Assembly: GCA_021846765.1 (NCBI GenBank)
Contig: JAJZWH010000021.1
Coordinates: 1 to 12,794 of the forward strand
DNA: 12,794 nt
Reading direction: 5' to 3'
From: a bacterium
Lineage (GTDB): Bacteria; Patescibacteriota; Saccharimonadia; Saccharimonadales; UBA4665
In this document: positions 12,694-12,794 of the stretch, in pieces
How the letters are laid out: every line of letters begins with the position of its first letter
Position numbering within the stretch: position 1 is the first letter of the stretch
Made by a program: the position numbers and the translations under genes
Notes under the pieces: model-generated
Seen by the model: the letters and a program-made list of their open reading frames with translations, nothing else
Database searches by the model: none
What the model was told of the DNA's origin: nothing

Positions 12694-12794
12694 CTATTTT
12701 GCAGCAACTGCCTTATGTAGTATAGAAGATACTAATGTCTGGTAAGGCATGCCCTCTTCTACGGCCTTTGCCTTTATCCTATATAGCCTTTGTT
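12694..12794 (-). CDS. C-terminus of an RHH/BrnA-like antitoxin (5' end outside window)
   Basis: The minus strand is open from the window edge to a TAG at 12694-12696 and encodes 32 residues including RIKAKAVEEGMPYQTLVSSI and LHKAVAAK. The pattern of a helix, then an acidic-Gly-x-Pro-Tyr-Gln-Thr-Leu turn, then a helix ending LHK is typical of the C-terminal half of CopG/RHH-type antitoxins including BrnA. Its toxin would lie outside the window, on the right. The gene ends 74 bp before the Phd antitoxin start and continues the run of same-strand toxin-antitoxin units. Only the tail is visible, so the subfamily is uncertain. Confidence 0.75.
   Translation of the reverse strand, partial: QRLYRIKAKAVEEGMPYQTLVSSILHKAVAAK

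Noticed and set aside
1..12794. Alternative genetic code (TGA as Gly) and CRISPR arrays
   Set aside because: Conserved genes contain no in-frame TGA and several end at TGA or TAA where their families end. No regularly spaced repeat array is present.

Overview
The window looks like a chromosomal piece of a candidate phyla radiation bacterium (Patescibacteria), most likely Saccharibacteria. This is inference. It rests on the AT-rich sequence, small compact genes, a compact type IV pilus locus whose minor pilins include the KGDTIIEVMIA-type leader, a 167-residue nucleoside diphosphate kinase, one XerC/D-like recombinase, and ordinary use of TGA as stop, which argues against the code-25 lineages (Gracilibacteria, Absconditabacteria).

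Positions 1-4881 (+ strand) form a type IV pilus locus. It has a major-pilin-like gene, a hairpin, a prepilin peptidase (pilD), and then a five-gene minor pilin operon. The operon contains three class III prepilins, a 42-residue ORF with a perfect Shine-Dalgarno (3648-3776), and a PilX/GspK-like component lacking Glu5. The peptidase would mature the neighbouring prepilins.

Positions 4887-7137 hold a convergent tyrosine recombinase, the divergent ndk gene (TTG start), a complete tRNA-Arg(CCU) with encoded CCA, and the decayed 5' part of a DUF4143-type AAA ATPase starting right after the tRNA. Positions 7138-8806 hold an overlapping pair: a membrane bPH2-domain protein and a membrane-anchored SurA/parvulin-like foldase. 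Positions 8840-10287 (- strand) hold a DUF3817 membrane protein fused to a Nudix-like domain that has lost its catalytic residues, and an unrecognised single-pass protein.

Positions 10480-12794 (- strand) are a toxin-antitoxin array: an RHH/BrnA-like antitoxin tail at the window edge, an intact Phd/YefM-PIN pair, an intact AbrB-PIN pair, and two wrecked PIN toxin genes. One wreck is a mosaic whose halves match the two intact toxins, as expected if a second copy of the array suffered an internal deletion.

A theme across the window is promoter placement. Eight genes that start transcription units have a -10-like hexamer ending only 6-10 nt before the start codon, which predicts leaderless or nearly leaderless mRNAs. 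Shine-Dalgarno sequences are clearest on operon-internal genes and on ndk. This architecture also corrects several start codons.
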